The notes under the pieces: generated by a model | Databases searched by the model: none | What the model was told of the DNA's origin: nothing | What the model saw: the letters and a program-made list of their open reading frames with translations, nothing else | Shown here: in pieces, positions 44,157-53,219 of the stretch | Position numbering within the stretch: position 1 is the stretch's first letter | How the letters are laid out: every line of letters begins with the position of its first letter | Made by a program: the position numbers and the translations under genes | Assembly: GCF_000226255.1 (NCBI RefSeq) | Contig: NZ_AGFG01000004.1 | Coordinates: forward strand, 1-64,000 | Reading direction: 5' to 3' | Length of the DNA stretch: 64,000 nucleotides | From: Desulfovibrio sp. A2 | GTDB lineage: Bacteria > Desulfobacterota > Desulfovibrionia > Desulfovibrionales > Desulfovibrionaceae

Positions 44157-45020
44157 TCAAGGGGCGGTCGCGCCGCCCGGCGTGTCCCCCGGCATGCCCC
44201 CCGGCATGTCGGGCAGCACGCTGGCAATTGCGTCGTCGATGTGCCGCATGAGCGTTTCGTCCACGCCGCGACCGCACATCAGGTGCCGGGTCTGGGAGGC
44301 CTGTCCGGTCTGTCCGCCGGGTTGGGCAAGGGGAACCAGCACCAGCGCCCGTTGCAGGCGGGGGGACAGGCGCAGCAGTTCCGCGGCCTCCTCCTGCTCC
44401 ATCAGGGTCATGTCGTAGCGGCCGGAGGCCAGCATTTCCAGCAGGGTCGCGTTGTCGGCGGTGCTGCGGTAGATGGGCGCGCGTGACCGGGCCAGGGCCT
44501 CGTCGATGGCGCTCCCGTAGGAAAAGCCCCCTCGCAGCACCAGGCGCAACTCGGCCGCGAGCAACGCGGACAACCCCTTGCCTTCGTTGGCCCGGTGCGC
44601 CATGTCGGCGCGCAGCACGGCCACCGGGGGCAGGTTGCGGTAGATAGGCGCGCTGAACCGCGCGAACTCCTCGCGCTCGCGGGTGCGGTACCACCCGGGG
44701 GAGCAGGCGTATGCGTCGGCGTCCTGCTCGAAGAGCACCAGAATGCGCTTGGGCGGCATTTCCGCGACGTGGTAGGGTATCCGCGCGGCGTCAAGCGCGC
44801 GGCGCACGGCGTCGATGAGGAATCCGCCCGCCTTGCCATTGACGAAGGTGTAGTACGGCGGCCGATGGAACGCGAGGATGGCCAGTTCCCGTTGAGGGGC
44901 CGTGACCGTCTGCTTCGTTTCCGCGTGCGCGGCGGCGGGCAGGGCCAGCAGGCACCAGACGAGCATGCACCAGGCGAGCATGCACCAGACGTGCGTCCGC
45001 CGGGCCGCGCCAGCAGGCAT
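44157..45020 (-). CDS. periplasmic substrate-binding protein (SBP_bac_3-like), paralogue
   Basis: A 287-residue exported protein with signal CMLAWCMLVWCLLALPAAAHA and a solute-binding domain paralogous to the neighbour: LAILAFHRPPYYTFVNGKAG, CSPGWYRTREREEFARFSAP and LMCGRGVDETLMRHIDDAIA match it piece by piece. The start is uncertain: ATG 45020 directly precedes the signal, but ATG 45146 has a better AAGG site and would add 42 residues. The end is a Gly/Pro-rich repeat (MPGGMPGDTPGG). Confidence 0.72.
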   Translation of the reverse strand: MPAGAARRTHVWCMLAWCMLVWCLLALPAAAHAETKQTVTAPQRELAILAFHRPPYYTFVNGKAGGFLIDAVRRALDAARIPYHVAEMPPKRILVLFEQDADAYACSPGWYRTREREEFARFSAPIYRNLPPVAVLRADMAHRANEGKGLSALLAAELRLVLRGGFSYGSAIDEALARSRAPIYRSTADNATLLEMLASGRYDMTLMEQEEAAELLRLSPRLQRALVLVPLAQPGGQTGQASQTRHLMCGRGVDETLMRHIDDAIASVLPDMPGGMPGDTPGGATAP

Positions 45021-45365
45021 TCCACGGCCCGCCCGCGTGCTCGCCCTTCCGACAGCCGCTCCACGGATGCTCGGCATCCGGATGTCCGCCACGCTGACAC
45101 CAGACGGTGCCTGCGGCAGGTGGGAGCACAAGGGCGCGGCGTACATGGCGGTGAACCTTTCCGGGTACGGCACACGGGTGGTGGGCGGCAGGGGCGGCGG
45201 GGAGCACTTCCGGACAACCGCCGGAAGACTGCCGTACATCCGGAGTATGCCGAATGTAAGATGGATGCGGAACGGCGGTCAAGCGAAGGCAAAGTGTCGG
45301 CATGCGCCGTACACGCGGGCGAAAGGAAATGGCGGGGGGTTTTCCGGTGCGGTGCGGCAATGCAA
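45021..45365. other. intergenic region upstream of the binding-protein gene
   Basis: No supported gene. It could include an N-terminal extension of the binding protein (up to 45146) and its promoter; nothing else is recognisable. Confidence 0.35.
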
Positions 45366-45394
45366 AAGCCCCCGGAGCGTGGCTCCGGGGGCTT
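45366..45394 (-). terminator. terminator of the tRNA-Arg cluster
   Basis: AAGCCCCCGGAGC and GCTCCGGGGGCTT form a 13-bp stem followed on the minus strand by TTTTGC, just after the last tRNA. Confidence 0.85.
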
Positions 45395-45401
45395 GCTTGC
45401 G

Positions 45402-45478
45402 TGGCGCGCCAGGAAGGATTCGAACCTCCGACCTACAGGTTCGTAGCCTGTTGCTCTATCCAGCTGGGCTACTGGCGC
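45402..45478 (-). tRNA. tRNA-Arg (anticodon ACG)
   Basis: 77 nt with encoded CCA. Acceptor stem GCGCCAG/CTGGCGC; anticodon stem ACAGG/CCTGT encloses loop CTACGAA. Identical to the next tRNA. Confidence 0.95.
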
Positions 45479-45562
45479 GCAAGGTGCGCTGTTTCGCGGG
45501 GCCTGTGCCTCGCCACGGAAGCGGCTGCCGTGGCGCATGGTTCCGGTGCATGCATGTCAGAG

Positions 45563-45639
45563 TGGCGCGCCAGGAAGGATTCGAACCTCCGACCTACAGG
45601 TTCGTAGCCTGTTGCTCTATCCAGCTGGGCTACTGGCGC
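45563..45639 (-). tRNA. tRNA-Arg (anticodon ACG)
   Basis: Second copy, identical over 77 nt to 45402-45478. The wobble A34 is the substrate of TadA. Confidence 0.95.
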
Positions 45640-45700
45640 GTGTCTCCGGAACACTTCCGGATCGGCTGGCGTGATGCCCTGCCAAATCCGGATTTTTCGC

Positions 45701-45777
45701 TGGTGCGCCGGGAGAGATTCGAACTCCCGACCTACAGGTTCGTAGCCTGTTGCTCTATCCAACTGAGCTACCGGCGC
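45701..45777 (-). tRNA. tRNA-Arg (anticodon ACG), variant
   Basis: Third copy with the same anticodon arm but acceptor stem GCGCCGG/CCGGCGC and a different D and T arm. It is probably first in the transcript. Confidence 0.95.
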
Positions 45778-46074
45778 AGCGAGAGAAGGCATATATGCCC
45801 GATGGGGGCGGAACGTCAAGCGCTTTCACGCAAGCCCGGCAAGCCTTTTGGGCCGGGGTGGGAAAACCGTCGCCCCCGCCGGATGCGGGATGCTCGGCAG
45901 CCGCCCGCGCGGCTCGGACGGTTCCGCCTCGCTTTCCGCCGGGCAGGGGGGCAGCCGCGGTAGGGCCTGAACCGCGCGACGGTTCGTGCGCGAGGCCGCG
46001 CGGTTGCCGCTGGGCGGGGAAAGAGGTAGACCGGGCCGCGTGGCCGCATGGCCACAGCCCATGACGGAGGACCC

Positions 46075-46767
46075 ATGAGCCTTGATGCCAAGATCGACGC
46101 TGCGCGCCAACTGCTGCGCGAGGTGCTGGCCCAGCACGGGCCGGACCGCGTCGCCGTGGCCTGGACCGGCGGCAAGGATTCCACGCTGGTGCTCGGGCTG
46201 TGGCGCGACGTGCTGCGCCGGGATGCCCCCGGCGCGACGCCGCTGGCCCTGAATCTGGACACGGGCTGCAAGTTTCCGGAGGTGCTGGCCTTTCGGGACG
46301 GGCTGGCGGCCCAATGGGGCGTTGATCTGCGCATCGCCCGCCCCCGCGTCGCGCCGGGCTATCCCGTTGCGGCGGACCGGGCCGCCTGCTGCCGCGACCT
46401 GAAGGTGGTCCCGCTGCTGCGCGCCCTGCGCGAACTGGATACGGCCGTGCTGCTGACCGGCATCCGTAGCGACGAACACCCCGACCGGGCGGACCGCCCG
46501 GCACGCGAACCGGTGGCCGATCCGCCCCACCTGCGCGTGCACCCCGTGCTGGAATTCACCGAGATGGACGTGTGGGCCGCCACCATGCAGCTTGGCCTGC
46601 CCCATTGCGAACTGTACGACCGGGGCTACCGCTCGCTGGGGTGCGTGCCGTGCACCCTGCCGCCGGATGCCGTGGCGGGTGGGGCCGAGGGCGGCGGCGA
46701 ACGGGCCGGTCGGGCCGCCGACAAGGAGGCGATGCTGGCCTCGTTGCACGCCCTGGGCTACTTCTGA
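46075..46767 (+). CDS. phosphoadenosine phosphosulfate reductase-family protein
   Basis: A 230-residue PP-loop protein: the ATP-pyrophosphatase motif appears as AWTGGKDSTLVLGL, with NLDTGCKFPEV and the C-terminal CELYDRGYRSLGCVPCT, as in PAPS reductase/CysD-like enzymes. Dissimilatory sulfate reducers do not need PAPS reductase, so it may activate another substrate, for example in sulfur transfer or thionucleotide synthesis. GGAGG lies 4 nt before the ATG. No cys genes are adjacent. Confidence 0.85.
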   Translation: MSLDAKIDAARQLLREVLAQHGPDRVAVAWTGGKDSTLVLGLWRDVLRRDAPGATPLALNLDTGCKFPEVLAFRDGLAAQWGVDLRIARPRVAPGYPVAADRAACCRDLKVVPLLRALRELDTAVLLTGIRSDEHPDRADRPAREPVADPPHLRVHPVLEFTEMDVWAATMQLGLPHCELYDRGYRSLGCVPCTLPPDAVAGGAEGGGERAGRAADKEAMLASLHALGYF

Positions 46768-46953
46768 CGGAGGAATGCAGCGGGACGCCGCCCGCGCGCG
46801 GTGATGCCGTGATGCTTCCGCTCCGCCTTCCGGCCCGCTATCCGGCCAGTCAGCCAACCAGCCATTCCGCCGGGCATCCGGCCGGTCATCCGGCACTCCC
46901 TCCTCGCGCGCCATTGCCTGTCCGCCGTTTTTCCTGCCGTTCATCCGCCGCGC

Positions 46954-46998
46954 ACGCGAAAGGGGACGGAAGCCTCGTGCCTCCGTCCCCTTTCGCGT
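46954..46998. terminator. bidirectional terminator
   Basis: ACGCGAAAGGGGACGGA pairs perfectly with its complement 46982-46998 around an 11-nt loop, between convergent genes. Confidence 0.7.
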
Positions 46999-47028
46999 CG
47001 CTGCCTGCGGAAGCGCGCGTGCCCGTCC

Positions 47029-47247
47029 TTACGTCCGGTCGCAGTATACGTTTTCCATGAACGACTCCAGCGCCTCGTCCATCTGGGCCACGTATTCGCC
47101 CACTCCGTGGGTGGTGCGGCAGGTTTCGCAGCGCAGGAACACCTCGTGGCAGGTGCGTTCCACGCGCAGCGCGGTGCCGCAGGCGCGGCAGGGAATGGTG
47201 GTCTGGGCGGCCCGGGTGTGCCCGAAGCCATAGCTCATGCTGTACAT
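47029..47247 (-). CDS. small dual-CXXC zinc-ribbon-like protein
   Basis: A 72-residue protein with Cys20-x2-Cys23 and Cys40-x2-Cys43, plus Cys33, a small zinc- or iron-binding fold. It resembles the dual-CXXC small proteins of Desulfovibrionales, some of which carry selenocysteine; here all positions are cysteine. The acidic C-terminus (VAQMDEALESFMENVY) is helical. AAGGAG precedes the ATG. The function is unknown. Confidence 0.7.
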   Translation of the reverse strand: MYSMSYGFGHTRAAQTTIPCRACGTALRVERTCHEVFLRCETCRTTHGVGEYVAQMDEALESFMENVYCDRT

Positions 47248-47391
47248 GTGGTCTCCTTGCGGCGCGGCCAGGACGTGGTGTTGCGGGACGTGGCGTCCGT
47301 GTGGGCGGCGGCGGGGCGGTCCCGCGCCGTGCTGCGCAGGCGGGGCATACCGCATCGCGCCGGTGCGGGCAATCCCTTTCCGGCCATCCCC

Positions 47392-47419
47392 TTGCGCAAA
47401 CCGGCTCTTCGTGTACTAT
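47392..47419 (+). promoter_or_regulatory. candidate promoter of the ferritin gene
   Basis: TTGCGC and TACTAT are separated by 16 nt, about 140 nt upstream of the ferritin ATG. The -10 region overlaps an imperfect repeat (GTACTATGGTAAGTAC) that could bind a regulator. Confidence 0.4.
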
Positions 47420-47559
47420 GGTAAGTACTGCCGGATATTGCGTGAACCGGTGGCGGGCGAATTCGATCGCCCGGACCGGCCATGTTCTTTCCGCCCTGGC
47501 CGCGTCAGGCGGGACGGCGCGTTCCGGCGGATATCCGTCCCATTCCCAAGGAGACCACG

Positions 47560-48072
47560 ATGCTTTCCGAACGCATGAATCAGGCCCTGAACGATCAGGT
47601 GAAGTGGGAAATGTACTCCAGCTACCTGTACCTCTCCATGTCCGCCTACTTCGCGGACATGGGGCTTGCCGGGTTCGCCAACTGGATGCGGGTGCAGGCG
47701 CAGGAAGAACTGTTCCACGCCATGAAGTTCTATGATTTCATCAACGAACGCGGCGGCCGGGTGATCCTGCAACCCATCGACGCGCCCCCCGCCACGTGGG
47801 GCGGCTCGCTCGACGTCATCCAGAAGACCCTGGAGCACGAGCGGCACGTCACCGCGCGCATCAACGACCTTGTCAACGTGGCCATCGAAGAGCGCGACCA
47901 CGCCACCAACATCTTCCTGCAATGGTTCGTCACCGAGCAGGTGGAGGAAGAGGACGGCGTGAACGACCTGCTGAACAAGCTGCGGCTCATCAATGGCGAA
48001 GGGCAGGGCGTGCTGATGCTGGACAAGGATCTGGCGGCGCGGGTGTTCACCATGCCTGCCGCAACCGCCTAG
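47560..48072 (+). CDS. ftn: ferritin
   Basis: A 170-residue non-heme ferritin that oxidises and stores iron in a 24-mer cage. The ferroxidase ligands appear in EMYSSYLYLSMSAYF (Glu17), EELFHAMKFYDFINE (Glu49, Glu50, His53) and VEEEDGVNDLL, in the four-helix pattern of bacterial FtnA. AAGGAG lies 7 nt before the ATG. It is monocistronic and followed by the kor genes. Confidence 0.93.
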   Translation: MLSERMNQALNDQVKWEMYSSYLYLSMSAYFADMGLAGFANWMRVQAQEELFHAMKFYDFINERGGRVILQPIDAPPATWGGSLDVIQKTLEHERHVTARINDLVNVAIEERDHATNIFLQWFVTEQVEEEDGVNDLLNKLRLINGEGQGVLMLDKDLAARVFTMPAATA

Positions 48073-48209
48073 CGCGAATGACATCAGGGCGGGCGAACCG
48101 GCGGGGCTCCTCCCAGGGAATCCCCGGACCGGTCGCCCGCCTGCGCATGCCCCCCGCGCGCGGAGCGGAACAACGGAGAGACGGCACACACAGAGCAAGG
48201 AGGTGCGGC

Positions 48210-49901
48210 GTGAGCCACACGGGCAGAAACATCGTCATCGGCGGCGAGGCCGGGCAGGGTCTGGTCACCATCGGCCAGATGCTGACCAGGGCCCTGATTC
48301 GCAGCGGCTATGAGGTCGTGGTGTCGCAGGACTACATGTCCCGCGTGCGCGGCGGCCACAACACCTACAGCATCCGCGTGCACGACGCGCCCATCGCCGC
48401 CCCGGCGGAGGCCATGGACGTGCTGGTGGCCCTGAATCAGGAAACCGTCAGCCTGCACAAGGGAGAAATGGCGGAAGGCGGCATCATCATCCTGGACGCG
48501 GCGTTGGACCCCGAAGGCGCACGGGCCGTGCCCGTGCCGTTCAAGGATGTCGCCCCGCGTCCCATCTTCGAGAACGTGGCCGCGCTGGGCGTGCTGGGAT
48601 CGTTGCTGGGCGTGGACCGGCCCACCGTGGAGGGGCTGGTGCGGGAGACCTTCGGCAAGAAGGGCGACGAGGTCGTCGGCCAGAACATGAAGGTGTTGGA
48701 CGACGCCTGGAAATGGGCGGAGGCCCACCGCGCAAGCTGCGCCGCGCTGCCCGCGCCCAAGGGCCCCAAGGGCCGCATGATGCTGCACGGCAACGAGGCC
48801 ATCGCCCTCGGCGCGCTGGCGGCGGGCGTCAAGTTCTGCTCGTTCTACCCGATGACCCCGGCCACCTCGGTGGCGCAGGAACTGATTTCCAAGGGGCGCA
48901 AGCTGGGCGTGGTGGTGGAACAGGCCGAGGACGAGATAGCCGCCATGAACATGGCGCTGGGGGCAACCTATGCGGGGGCCAAGGCGCTGGTGCCCACGTC
49001 CGGCGGCGGCTTTGCCCTGATGACCGAAGGCGTCAGCCTTGCAGGCGTCATGGAGGCCCCGGTGGTCATCGTGCTGGCCCAGCGGCCGGGTCCGGCCACC
49101 GGCCTGCCCACCCGCACCGAGCAGGCGGACCTGAACCTGGCCCTGTACGCGGGGCACGGCGAATTTCCCCGTGCCATCCTGGCCCCGGCCACCATCGAGG
49201 ACTGCTTCCATCTCACCCACGCGGCCTTCGACCTGACCGAGCGCTTCCAGACGCCGGTCTTCGTGCTGACCGACCAGTACCTGTCCGACTCGTACCGCGC
49301 GGTGGCGCCCTTCGACCTGGACGCGCTGCCCCCGGTGGCCGAGCCGGACTTCACCCCCGGCGGCGGCCCGAAGTTCAAGCGCTACAAGCGCTACGAACTG
49401 ACCGAAAGCGGCGTCTCGCCCCGCAAGGTGCCCGGCTTTACCGAAACCCTGGTGCTGGCCGACTGCCACGAGCACACCGAACAGGGCAACATCACCGAGG
49501 ACGCAGGCCTGCGCAACGCCATGAATGACAAGCGGTTGCGCAAGGGCGAGGGGCTGCGCAAGCTGTGCATCCCCCCCCGTGTCATTGGCGATGCCAAGCC
49601 CGATCTGCTGCTGGTCTGCTGGGGCTCCAGCGAGGGCCCGGTGGCGGAGGCGGCGGATCTGTTGCGCGCCAAGGGCCGCAGCGTGGGCGTCATGAGCTTC
49701 ACCCAGGTCTGGCCGCTGGACCCCGCGCAGTTCCTGCCCGCCCTTCGGGCGGCCAAGGAAGTGGTGTGCGTGGAAGGCAACGCAACGGGCCAGTTCGCCC
49801 GTCTGTTGCGGCAGGAGACCGGGTTCGAGGTGTCGCGCACGCTGCTGCGCTATGACGGGCGGATTTTTACGCCCGGGTGGCTTGCGGAGCGCCTCGGCTA
49901 G
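48210..49901 (+). CDS. korA: 2-oxoacid:ferredoxin oxidoreductase, fused gamma-alpha subunit
   Basis: The 563-residue subunit joins the gamma domain (GEAGQGLVTIGQMLTRALIR, SRVRGGHNTYSIRV) to the alpha domain (SGGGFALMTEGVSLAGVMEA, PRPGPATGLPTRTEQADL-like QRPGPATGLPTRTEQAD). With KorB it oxidatively decarboxylates a 2-oxoacid, commonly 2-oxoglutarate, to acyl-CoA with reduction of ferredoxin, and can run in reverse. The GTG start at 48210 follows AAGGAGG; the open frame extends far upstream without support. Confidence 0.92.
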   Translation: MSHTGRNIVIGGEAGQGLVTIGQMLTRALIRSGYEVVVSQDYMSRVRGGHNTYSIRVHDAPIAAPAEAMDVLVALNQETVSLHKGEMAEGGIIILDAALDPEGARAVPVPFKDVAPRPIFENVAALGVLGSLLGVDRPTVEGLVRETFGKKGDEVVGQNMKVLDDAWKWAEAHRASCAALPAPKGPKGRMMLHGNEAIALGALAAGVKFCSFYPMTPATSVAQELISKGRKLGVVVEQAEDEIAAMNMALGATYAGAKALVPTSGGGFALMTEGVSLAGVMEAPVVIVLAQRPGPATGLPTRTEQADLNLALYAGHGEFPRAILAPATIEDCFHLTHAAFDLTERFQTPVFVLTDQYLSDSYRAVAPFDLDALPPVAEPDFTPGGGPKFKRYKRYELTESGVSPRKVPGFTETLVLADCHEHTEQGNITEDAGLRNAMNDKRLRKGEGLRKLCIPPRVIGDAKPDLLLVCWGSSEGPVAEAADLLRAKGRSVGVMSFTQVWPLDPAQFLPALRAAKEVVCVEGNATGQFARLLRQETGFEVSRTLLRYDGRIFTPGWLAERLG

Positions 49902-49958
49902 GGCAACCCGGCCTTTTTCCCGCGGGTGGCTCGGACAACCGAATTTCCAGGAGCGATC

Positions 49959-50810
49959 ATGGATATCGAAGTCTACGGCGAATACAAGAAGACCGCGTGG
50001 TGCCCCGGCTGCGGCAACCACGACGTGATGAAGGCCGTGCGGCAGGCGCTGGCCGGGCTGGACCTTGCCCCCAACAAGGTGGCGCACGTTTCCGGCATCG
50101 GGCAGGCGGCCAAGGCCCCGCACTACATCGACCTCAACGGTTTCAACGGCCTGCATGGGCGCGGCCTGCCCCCGGCTCAGGCCATCAAGCTGTGCAACCC
50201 GGAGCTGACCGTCATTGCCCAGAGCGGCGACGGCTGCAACTACGGCGAGGGCGGCAACCACTTTCTGGCGGCCATCCGCCGCAACGTGGACATGACCCTG
50301 CTGGTGCACGACAACCAGATTTACGGGCTGACCAAGGGGCAGGCCAGCCCCACCACCCCGGAAGGGCAGATCACCAAGAGCCAGCCCGACGGGGTGCGCA
50401 ATGCGCCGTTCAACCCCATTGCGGTGGCCGTGGCCATGAAATGCTCGTTCGTGGCGCGCTCGTTCTCGGGCAACACCGCGCATCTTGTGAAGATGATCCA
50501 GCTGGCCATCCAGCACAAGGGCTTCGCGTTGGTGGATCTGTTCTCGCCATGCGTGTCGTTCAACAAGGTCAACACCTACGGCTGGTACAAGCAGCGCTGC
50601 CAGGAACTGCCGGAGGACTACGACCCCACCGACTGGGCCGCCGCCATGCAGGTGGCGCAGGAATTCGGCGAGCGTATTCCTATCGGGGTCATCTACCGCA
50701 ACGACAGGCCCTCGCTGGATGCCAGCCTGCCGGTGCTGCAAAAGGGGCCGCTGGGCCGCCAGCCCGTGGACCGTGACGGGTTGCGGGCATTGATGCAGTC
50801 CTACACGTAG
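49959..50810 (+). CDS. korB: 2-oxoacid:ferredoxin oxidoreductase, beta subunit
   Basis: The 283-residue thiamine-diphosphate subunit. It has the conserved CPGCGNHDV near the N-terminus (cluster-binding cysteines), the ThDP/Mg motif GDGCNYGEGGNHFLAAIRRN and LVHDNQIYGLTKGQASPTT. The absence of a separate ferredoxin-like delta subunit fits the two-subunit KorAB class. AGGAG lies 5 nt before the ATG. Confidence 0.93.
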   Translation: MDIEVYGEYKKTAWCPGCGNHDVMKAVRQALAGLDLAPNKVAHVSGIGQAAKAPHYIDLNGFNGLHGRGLPPAQAIKLCNPELTVIAQSGDGCNYGEGGNHFLAAIRRNVDMTLLVHDNQIYGLTKGQASPTTPEGQITKSQPDGVRNAPFNPIAVAVAMKCSFVARSFSGNTAHLVKMIQLAIQHKGFALVDLFSPCVSFNKVNTYGWYKQRCQELPEDYDPTDWAAAMQVAQEFGERIPIGVIYRNDRPSLDASLPVLQKGPLGRQPVDRDGLRALMQSYT

Positions 50811-50850
50811 CAGCGGTTTCCAGATTGTCTTTTCTGCCGTTGGGCTGGTG
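50811..50850 (+). repeat. degenerate end of the MITE-like repeat
   Basis: GTTTCCAGATTGTCTTTTCT and GCCGTTGGGC right after the korB stop resemble the AATTGTCCTTTCGTCCGTTGGC repeat end. Single-ended. Confidence 0.35.
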
Positions 50851-50895
50851 GCCGATGCGCCACCGGCCCGGCGGGATACGCAAGGGAGGGGTGCC

Positions 50896-51243
50896 ATGCA
50901 CAAGGTCGTGCTGTATGCCATTCAGGGCGAGGTGCCCTGTTTCGTGCACGTGATGCTGAACGCGCTGGACATGCACGCGCGCGGCTGGGACGTGCGCGTG
51001 GTGGTGGAGGGGCAGGCCATCAAGGCCGTGCCCGTTGTGGCGGGCACCGGGCACACCATGCGCCCGCTGTTCGAGAAGGCGCGCGACGCCGGGCTGTTCG
51101 CCGGGGCTTGCAAGGCCTGCGCGTCCATCCAGCGCGTTGCCGAAGAGGTGCAGGACACCGGGCTTGAGCTCATCGGCGACATGAGCGGCCATCCGGCCAT
51201 GGGCGACTGGATCGAACGGGGCTACACGGTGATCACCATGTAG
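50896..51243 (+). CDS. DsrE-like family protein
   Basis: A 115-residue protein of the DsrE/DsrF-like fold (YAIQGEVPCFVHVMLNALDM, DVRVVVEGQAIKAVP). Cysteines in AGACKACASIQRV are positioned like the sulfur-carrying cysteine of DsrE-type proteins. A role in sulfur transfer is possible. GGGAGG precedes the ATG. It follows korB by 85 nt. Confidence 0.75.
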   Translation: MHKVVLYAIQGEVPCFVHVMLNALDMHARGWDVRVVVEGQAIKAVPVVAGTGHTMRPLFEKARDAGLFAGACKACASIQRVAEEVQDTGLELIGDMSGHPAMGDWIERGYTVITM

Positions 51244-51454
51244 CCCGCCATCGCGAGCGGATGTGGTGCGAGCGGAACCTGCCCGACTTCCTGACGGGGC
51301 AGCCGGGCCGCACACGCGATGCGCCCCGTCGGATGGTGTTCCGGCGGGGCGCGGTGCGTTCAACGTGCGGGCGAGGTGCCAGGAGGATTGGACGGGGGCT
51401 GTGGACCCTCGCTCCCGTTCGGAGCTCAGGGGGCAGTCGTGCGGCGCTGCCCGG

Positions 51455-51946
51455 CTATTCGCCCAGCACGGCGCGCAGCAGCGAACTCAACTGGCGGCGC
51501 ACCAGTTCCGTTTCCGCGCCGGTCACCTGGGGCATGTCGGCGGGGCGGTTGGCCCCGGCCAGGGCGTCGCCTTCCTCTATGTCGGCCAGCGCCGCGGCAG
51601 CGCGGCCCATGATGCAGAAGAACCGGTCCGGCTTCCAGCCCATGCGTTCCACCTCTGCCCCGGCAGCGGGGCTATACACGAAGCCGGGCAGGCCGTTCGC
51701 GTCCACGGTGGGATGGGGCGCTTCCCCAAGGTCGGGGGTGCGCTTGGTCCAGTCGCGGAAGCGGGGAAAGTCGTCGATGAAGCGGGTCAGCTCGGCGCTG
51801 TCGAAGGGGGGCTGATCGTAGAAGCCCGCCGCGCGGGCCTCCGGCGCGGCCAGCAGAAGCAGCGCAAGGCAGATGCAGGCGACCGGCAGCACAAGGATGG
51901 CGCGGGTACGCAGGCACGCGGGGCGGGACGAAGGCGAAGCGGGCAT
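51455..51946 (-). CDS. exported hypothetical protein
   Basis: A 163-residue protein with a signal peptide (AILVLPVACICLALLLLAAP, likely cut after ARA) and a small domain (AELTRFIDDFPRFRDWTKRT) that I do not recognise. AGAGGA precedes the ATG at 51946; longer starts lack support. Confidence 0.65.
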   Translation of the reverse strand: MPASPSSRPACLRTRAILVLPVACICLALLLLAAPEARAAGFYDQPPFDSAELTRFIDDFPRFRDWTKRTPDLGEAPHPTVDANGLPGFVYSPAAGAEVERMGWKPDRFFCIMGRAAAALADIEEGDALAGANRPADMPQVTGAETELVRRQLSSLLRAVLGE

Positions 51947-52143
51947 GGATATCCTCTGGTTGCTGTGTGGGGGGAGCGCCAGCGGTGTGCGGGCGCGCCC
52001 CGGATGCACCAACCTGTCTACAGGTGGGGGCGGCGAAAGGAAAGCCCGGCGGGGGACCGGACGCTGATGACGGTTCCGGCGTGCGCCGCATGTGTCGGCG
52101 GGCCGCAGGCCCGGCCGTTCATCACGTCGGGCGGGAACGAAAC

Positions 52144-52167
52144 GGCCGGTGCGTCGCCGCACCGGCC
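52144..52167 (-). terminator. terminator of glpX
   Basis: GGCCGGTGCG and CGCACCGGCC form a perfect 10-bp stem, followed on the minus strand by GTTTCGTT. Confidence 0.65.
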
Positions 52168-52235
52168 GGATGGAACAGATGGAACATGGGGGGCCGCATT
52201 GCCCTCAAGTGGGCGGCATGCGGTGTTGCCCGTGG

Positions 52236-53219
52236 CTAATCGTACTTCACCGAGCTGATCTTCATCAGGCGGTCCCAGTTGTGGTACGATTCGATGTAGC
52301 GGATGGTGCCGGTCTTGCCGCGAATGACCACCGAATGGGTGATGGCGCCGGAGCCGGTGTACTGCACCCCGCGCAGGAAGGTGCCGCCCGAAATGCCCGT
52401 GGCGGCAAAGAACACCTCGTCGCTGCGCACCAGGGTATCCACGGTGTGGATTTCGCGCAGGTCAAGGCCGGCGTCGTGCAGGGATTCCTTTTCGGGGTAC
52501 GACTGCGGGTCCAGGCGGGCCAGCATCTGGCCGCCCACGCCCTTGATGGCGCAGGCCGCAAGCACGCCTTCCGGGGTGCCGCCGGTGCCCATCATCACGT
52601 CCACTTCAGAGCGCGGGTCCACGGCCATCAGCGCACCGGCCACGTCGCCGTCGGTGTGCAGCTGGATGCGCGCGCCCGATTCGCGGATGCGCTGGATGAG
52701 CTTTTCGTGGCGCGGCTTATCCAGCACGAACACCACCAGGTCATCCACGTCCTTACCCAGCGATTTCGCAATCTTCTGAAGATTTTCCTTCACCGGGGCG
52801 TCGATGTCGATGACGTCGCGTGCGGCGGGGCCCACCACCAGCTTCTGCATGTAGAAGCTGGGGCCGGGGTTGTACATGGTGCCCGCGGGGGCCACGCCCA
52901 CCACGGAAATGGCGTTGGGGCGGCCGTAGGCCAACAATTTGGTGCCTTCCACGGGGTCCACGGCCACGTCGATGGCCGGGCCGCGACCGGTGCCCACCTT
53001 CTCGCCGTTGTGCAGCATGGGGGCGTGGTCCTTCTCGCCTTCGCCGATGATCACGTGGCCGGCCACGTTCAGCGAATTGAAGGACAGGCGCATGGCGTCA
53101 ACGGCAGCGCCGTCGCCCGCGTCGTTGTTGCCCTTGCCCAGCCAGCGGGCGGAGGCCAGCGCGGCGGCTTCGGTGACGCGCACGAGATCGAGGGCGAGAT
53201 TCTTTTGCGGGGCTTCCAT
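52236..53219 (-). CDS. glpX: fructose-1,6-bisphosphatase, class II
   Basis: A 327-residue GlpX-type phosphatase of gluconeogenesis. Metal-binding motifs IIGEGEKDHAPML and VDPVEGTKLLAYG are present, with VMMGTGGTPEGVLAACAIKG toward the centre. GGAGG lies 7 nt before the ATG at 53219; an in-frame TTG one codon upstream is less likely to be used. Confidence 0.94.
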   Translation of the reverse strand: MEAPQKNLALDLVRVTEAAALASARWLGKGNNDAGDGAAVDAMRLSFNSLNVAGHVIIGEGEKDHAPMLHNGEKVGTGRGPAIDVAVDPVEGTKLLAYGRPNAISVVGVAPAGTMYNPGPSFYMQKLVVGPAARDVIDIDAPVKENLQKIAKSLGKDVDDLVVFVLDKPRHEKLIQRIRESGARIQLHTDGDVAGALMAVDPRSEVDVMMGTGGTPEGVLAACAIKGVGGQMLARLDPQSYPEKESLHDAGLDLREIHTVDTLVRSDEVFFAATGISGGTFLRGVQYTGSGAITHSVVIRGKTGTIRYIESYHNWDRLMKISSVKYD

